The position numbers were made by a program, and so were the translations under genes. A stretch of 64,000 bases of DNA, taken from Sorangium cellulosum So0157-2 (GTDB taxonomy: Bacteria > Myxococcota_A > Polyangia > Polyangiales > Polyangiaceae). Below, piece by piece: positions 63,079 to 64,000 of the stretch (position 1 is its first letter; each line of letters opens with the position of its first letter). Below the pieces are notes generated by a model. That model had not been told where the DNA came from and did not search any database. It saw nothing but the letters and a program-made list of their open reading frames with translations. The stretch is taken from positions 13,000,501-13,064,500 of the forward strand of contig NC_021658.1 in NCBI RefSeq assembly GCF_000418325.1, read 5' to 3'.

Positions 63079-63537
63079 GTGATCGACTTGCGGGCCTTGA
63101 CGTCTGACGATTGGGCCGCCTGGCGCGACATCAGGCTGCGCGCGCTCGCGGACGCTCCCCATGCGTTCGGCTCGTCGCTCGAGGAATGGGAAAACGCATC
63201 CGAGGAGCGCTGGCGCGCGCGCCTGGAGCTGCCTGGCTCCCACAACCTCGTGGCCTACGTCGACGGCGAGCCGGTCGGCATGGCGACAGGCGCGCCTTTC
63301 GACGGCACCTACGAGCTGATCAGCATGTGGGTAGCGCCGGAGATGCGCGGCCGCGGCGTCGGAGACGCGCTGGTCGAGGCGATCCTGCGGTGGGCGCGCG
63401 AGCAGGGCGCACGCGAGCTCCGCCTCGACGTGAAGGAGCATAACCTCAGCGCCATCGCGTTGTACGTCCGCCACGGGTTCATCGACGTTGGTCCGTCTCG
63501 CGAGCTGGGCGAGCGAACCATGATGACGCGTGTGTGA
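63079..63537 (+). CDS. GNAT-family N-acetyltransferase
   Basis: The 152-aa protein has the GNAT fold: N-terminal IDLRALTSDDWAAWRDIRLR ALADAPHAFGSS, a central VAYVDGEPVGMATG, acetyl-CoA-binding motif A ISMWVAPEMRGRGVGDALVE (R/Q-x-x-G-x-G/A), and ELRLDVKEHNLSAIALYVRH followed by GF, the typical motif B end. Substrate unknown. Start is GTG 63079 with GAGGG upstream. It converges on the sigma factor gene with an 18-bp gap. Confidence 0.9.
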   Translation: MIDLRALTSDDWAAWRDIRLRALADAPHAFGSSLEEWENASEERWRARLELPGSHNLVAYVDGEPVGMATGAPFDGTYELISMWVAPEMRGRGVGDALVEAILRWAREQGARELRLDVKEHNLSAIALYVRHGFIDVGPSRELGERTMMTRV

Positions 63538-63555
63538 GTCGGCCCGAGCACCCCG

Positions 63556-64000
63556 CTACTCGCGCCGCGGCGGGGCCGGGCGGCGCCGCGTCGCCGCCTC
63601 GGTGGAGAACGGCCGTTCGCCGAGGCGCAGCGCGCTCCGCTGCTCGGGCGCGAGCCGCTTCACCGCCGCCCGGAAGTCCTCCCGGGCCAGCCGGAGGCGG
63701 TTCTGGGCCGTGTTCTCGTTGATCTGGAGCTCCCGGGCGATCTCCACGACCGGGATGTCGAGCATGTCGTGCATCACCAGCATGACGCGCCGCTGCGGGA
63801 CGAGGCTCGCGAGCAGCAGGTCGATCACCTCGGCCCGCTCCGTCGCTTCCACCCGCTGCTCCAGGCGAGGGCGCTGGTCGACCCCGGCGAAGATCGCGCT
63901 GCTCTGCAGGCCCGCCGGGATCTCGCGGCGCCGGAACGCCCGCTGCCGGTAGTGGGTCAGCTGCCGCCACGTGAACCCGTAGAGCCATCGGTACACCGGG
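63556..64000 (-). CDS. RNA polymerase ECF-type sigma factor, C-terminal part (5' end outside window)
   Basis: The frame runs off the window edge. Visible are region 2 remnants (RWLYGFTWRQLTHYRQRAFR), a linker, and region 4: LLASLVPQRRVMLVMHDMLD, then IPVVEIARELQINENTAQNR LRLAREDFRAAV, the HTH that recognises the -35 element. The Arg/Pro-rich tail after region 4 is ~35 residues. No anti-sigma gene is visible on this side; its stop faces the acetyltransferase gene. Confidence 0.85.
   Translation of the reverse strand, partial: PVYRWLYGFTWRQLTHYRQRAFRRREIPAGLQSSAIFAGVDQRPRLEQRVEATERAEVIDLLLASLVPQRRVMLVMHDMLDIPVVEIARELQINENTAQNRLRLAREDFRAAVKRLAPEQRSALRLGERPFSTEAATRRRPAPPRRE

Overview
The window looks like a piece of a very high-GC, large-genome myxobacterial chromosome, most like Sorangium/Polyangiales. 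The grounds are strongly G/C-biased third codon positions, many Gly/Pro/Ala-rich lipoproteins with a classical lipobox, a eukaryote-like kinase fold fused to a membrane anchor, and abundant decayed gene copies. This is inference from style; there is no rRNA or other taxonomic marker. No tRNA, rRNA or CRISPR array was seen.

Layout. 0-19.7 kb is mostly ordinary chromosome: the C-terminal part of a monooxygenase/Old-Yellow-Enzyme fusion, a TipAS-type MerR regulator with its own 19-bp-spacer promoter, a PAS-STAS stressosome-like protein, a YihY/BrkB membrane protein, a lipid kinase, a 2-dehydropantoate-reductase-like enzyme, an operon of two paralogous lipoproteins plus a FadL-type porin, a multicopper oxidase, and an ABC ATPase/FtsX-type permease pair. 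Two tandem arrays interrupt it: a 20-bp unit at 5.2 kb, and a 43-bp palindrome-bearing unit at 6.6-7.3 kb lying between two wrecked ATPase genes.

20.8-39.2 kb is an accessory island that is visibly less GC-rich in its cargo genes. It has two candidate conflict (anti-phage) loci on either side of a nested transposon. The first is a three-gene, overlap-coupled operon ending in a two-P-loop protein (KGGTGRTT ParA-like domain plus a second GSGKT NTPase). The second is a single 1538-residue protein with an apparent DUF4297-type nuclease domain, a STAND-like NTPase and a long helical tail (Avs-like). Between them is a Russian-doll structure: IS66 copy A (24480-34374) is interrupted in tnpB by a serine-recombinase element (DUF5372, HTH, small ORF, recombinase), whose recombinase gene is itself interrupted by IS66 copy B (25783-29449) with a perfect 8-bp target duplication.

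39.4-58.9 kb is a gene-farm region: a lipoprotein M49 peptidase, a kinase-like operon (PEGA-type secreted protein, pseudokinase, two Cys-rich lipoprotein paralogs), and repeated, variably decayed copies of a secreted/membrane cassette (48-aa membrane protein, small beta-barrel-like protein, lipoprotein, and a protein with a DVVYRFYPRG-type N-terminus). Dispersed direct repeats (family A, about 370 bp, three copies; family B, up to about 400 bp, four copies) tie these together. 58.9-64.0 kb returns to ordinary genes: a PhoD-like phosphatase, an apparently 5'-truncated Na+/H+ antiporter, a RecF/COG4637-like ATPase, a GNAT acetyltransferase, and the 3' part of an ECF sigma factor.
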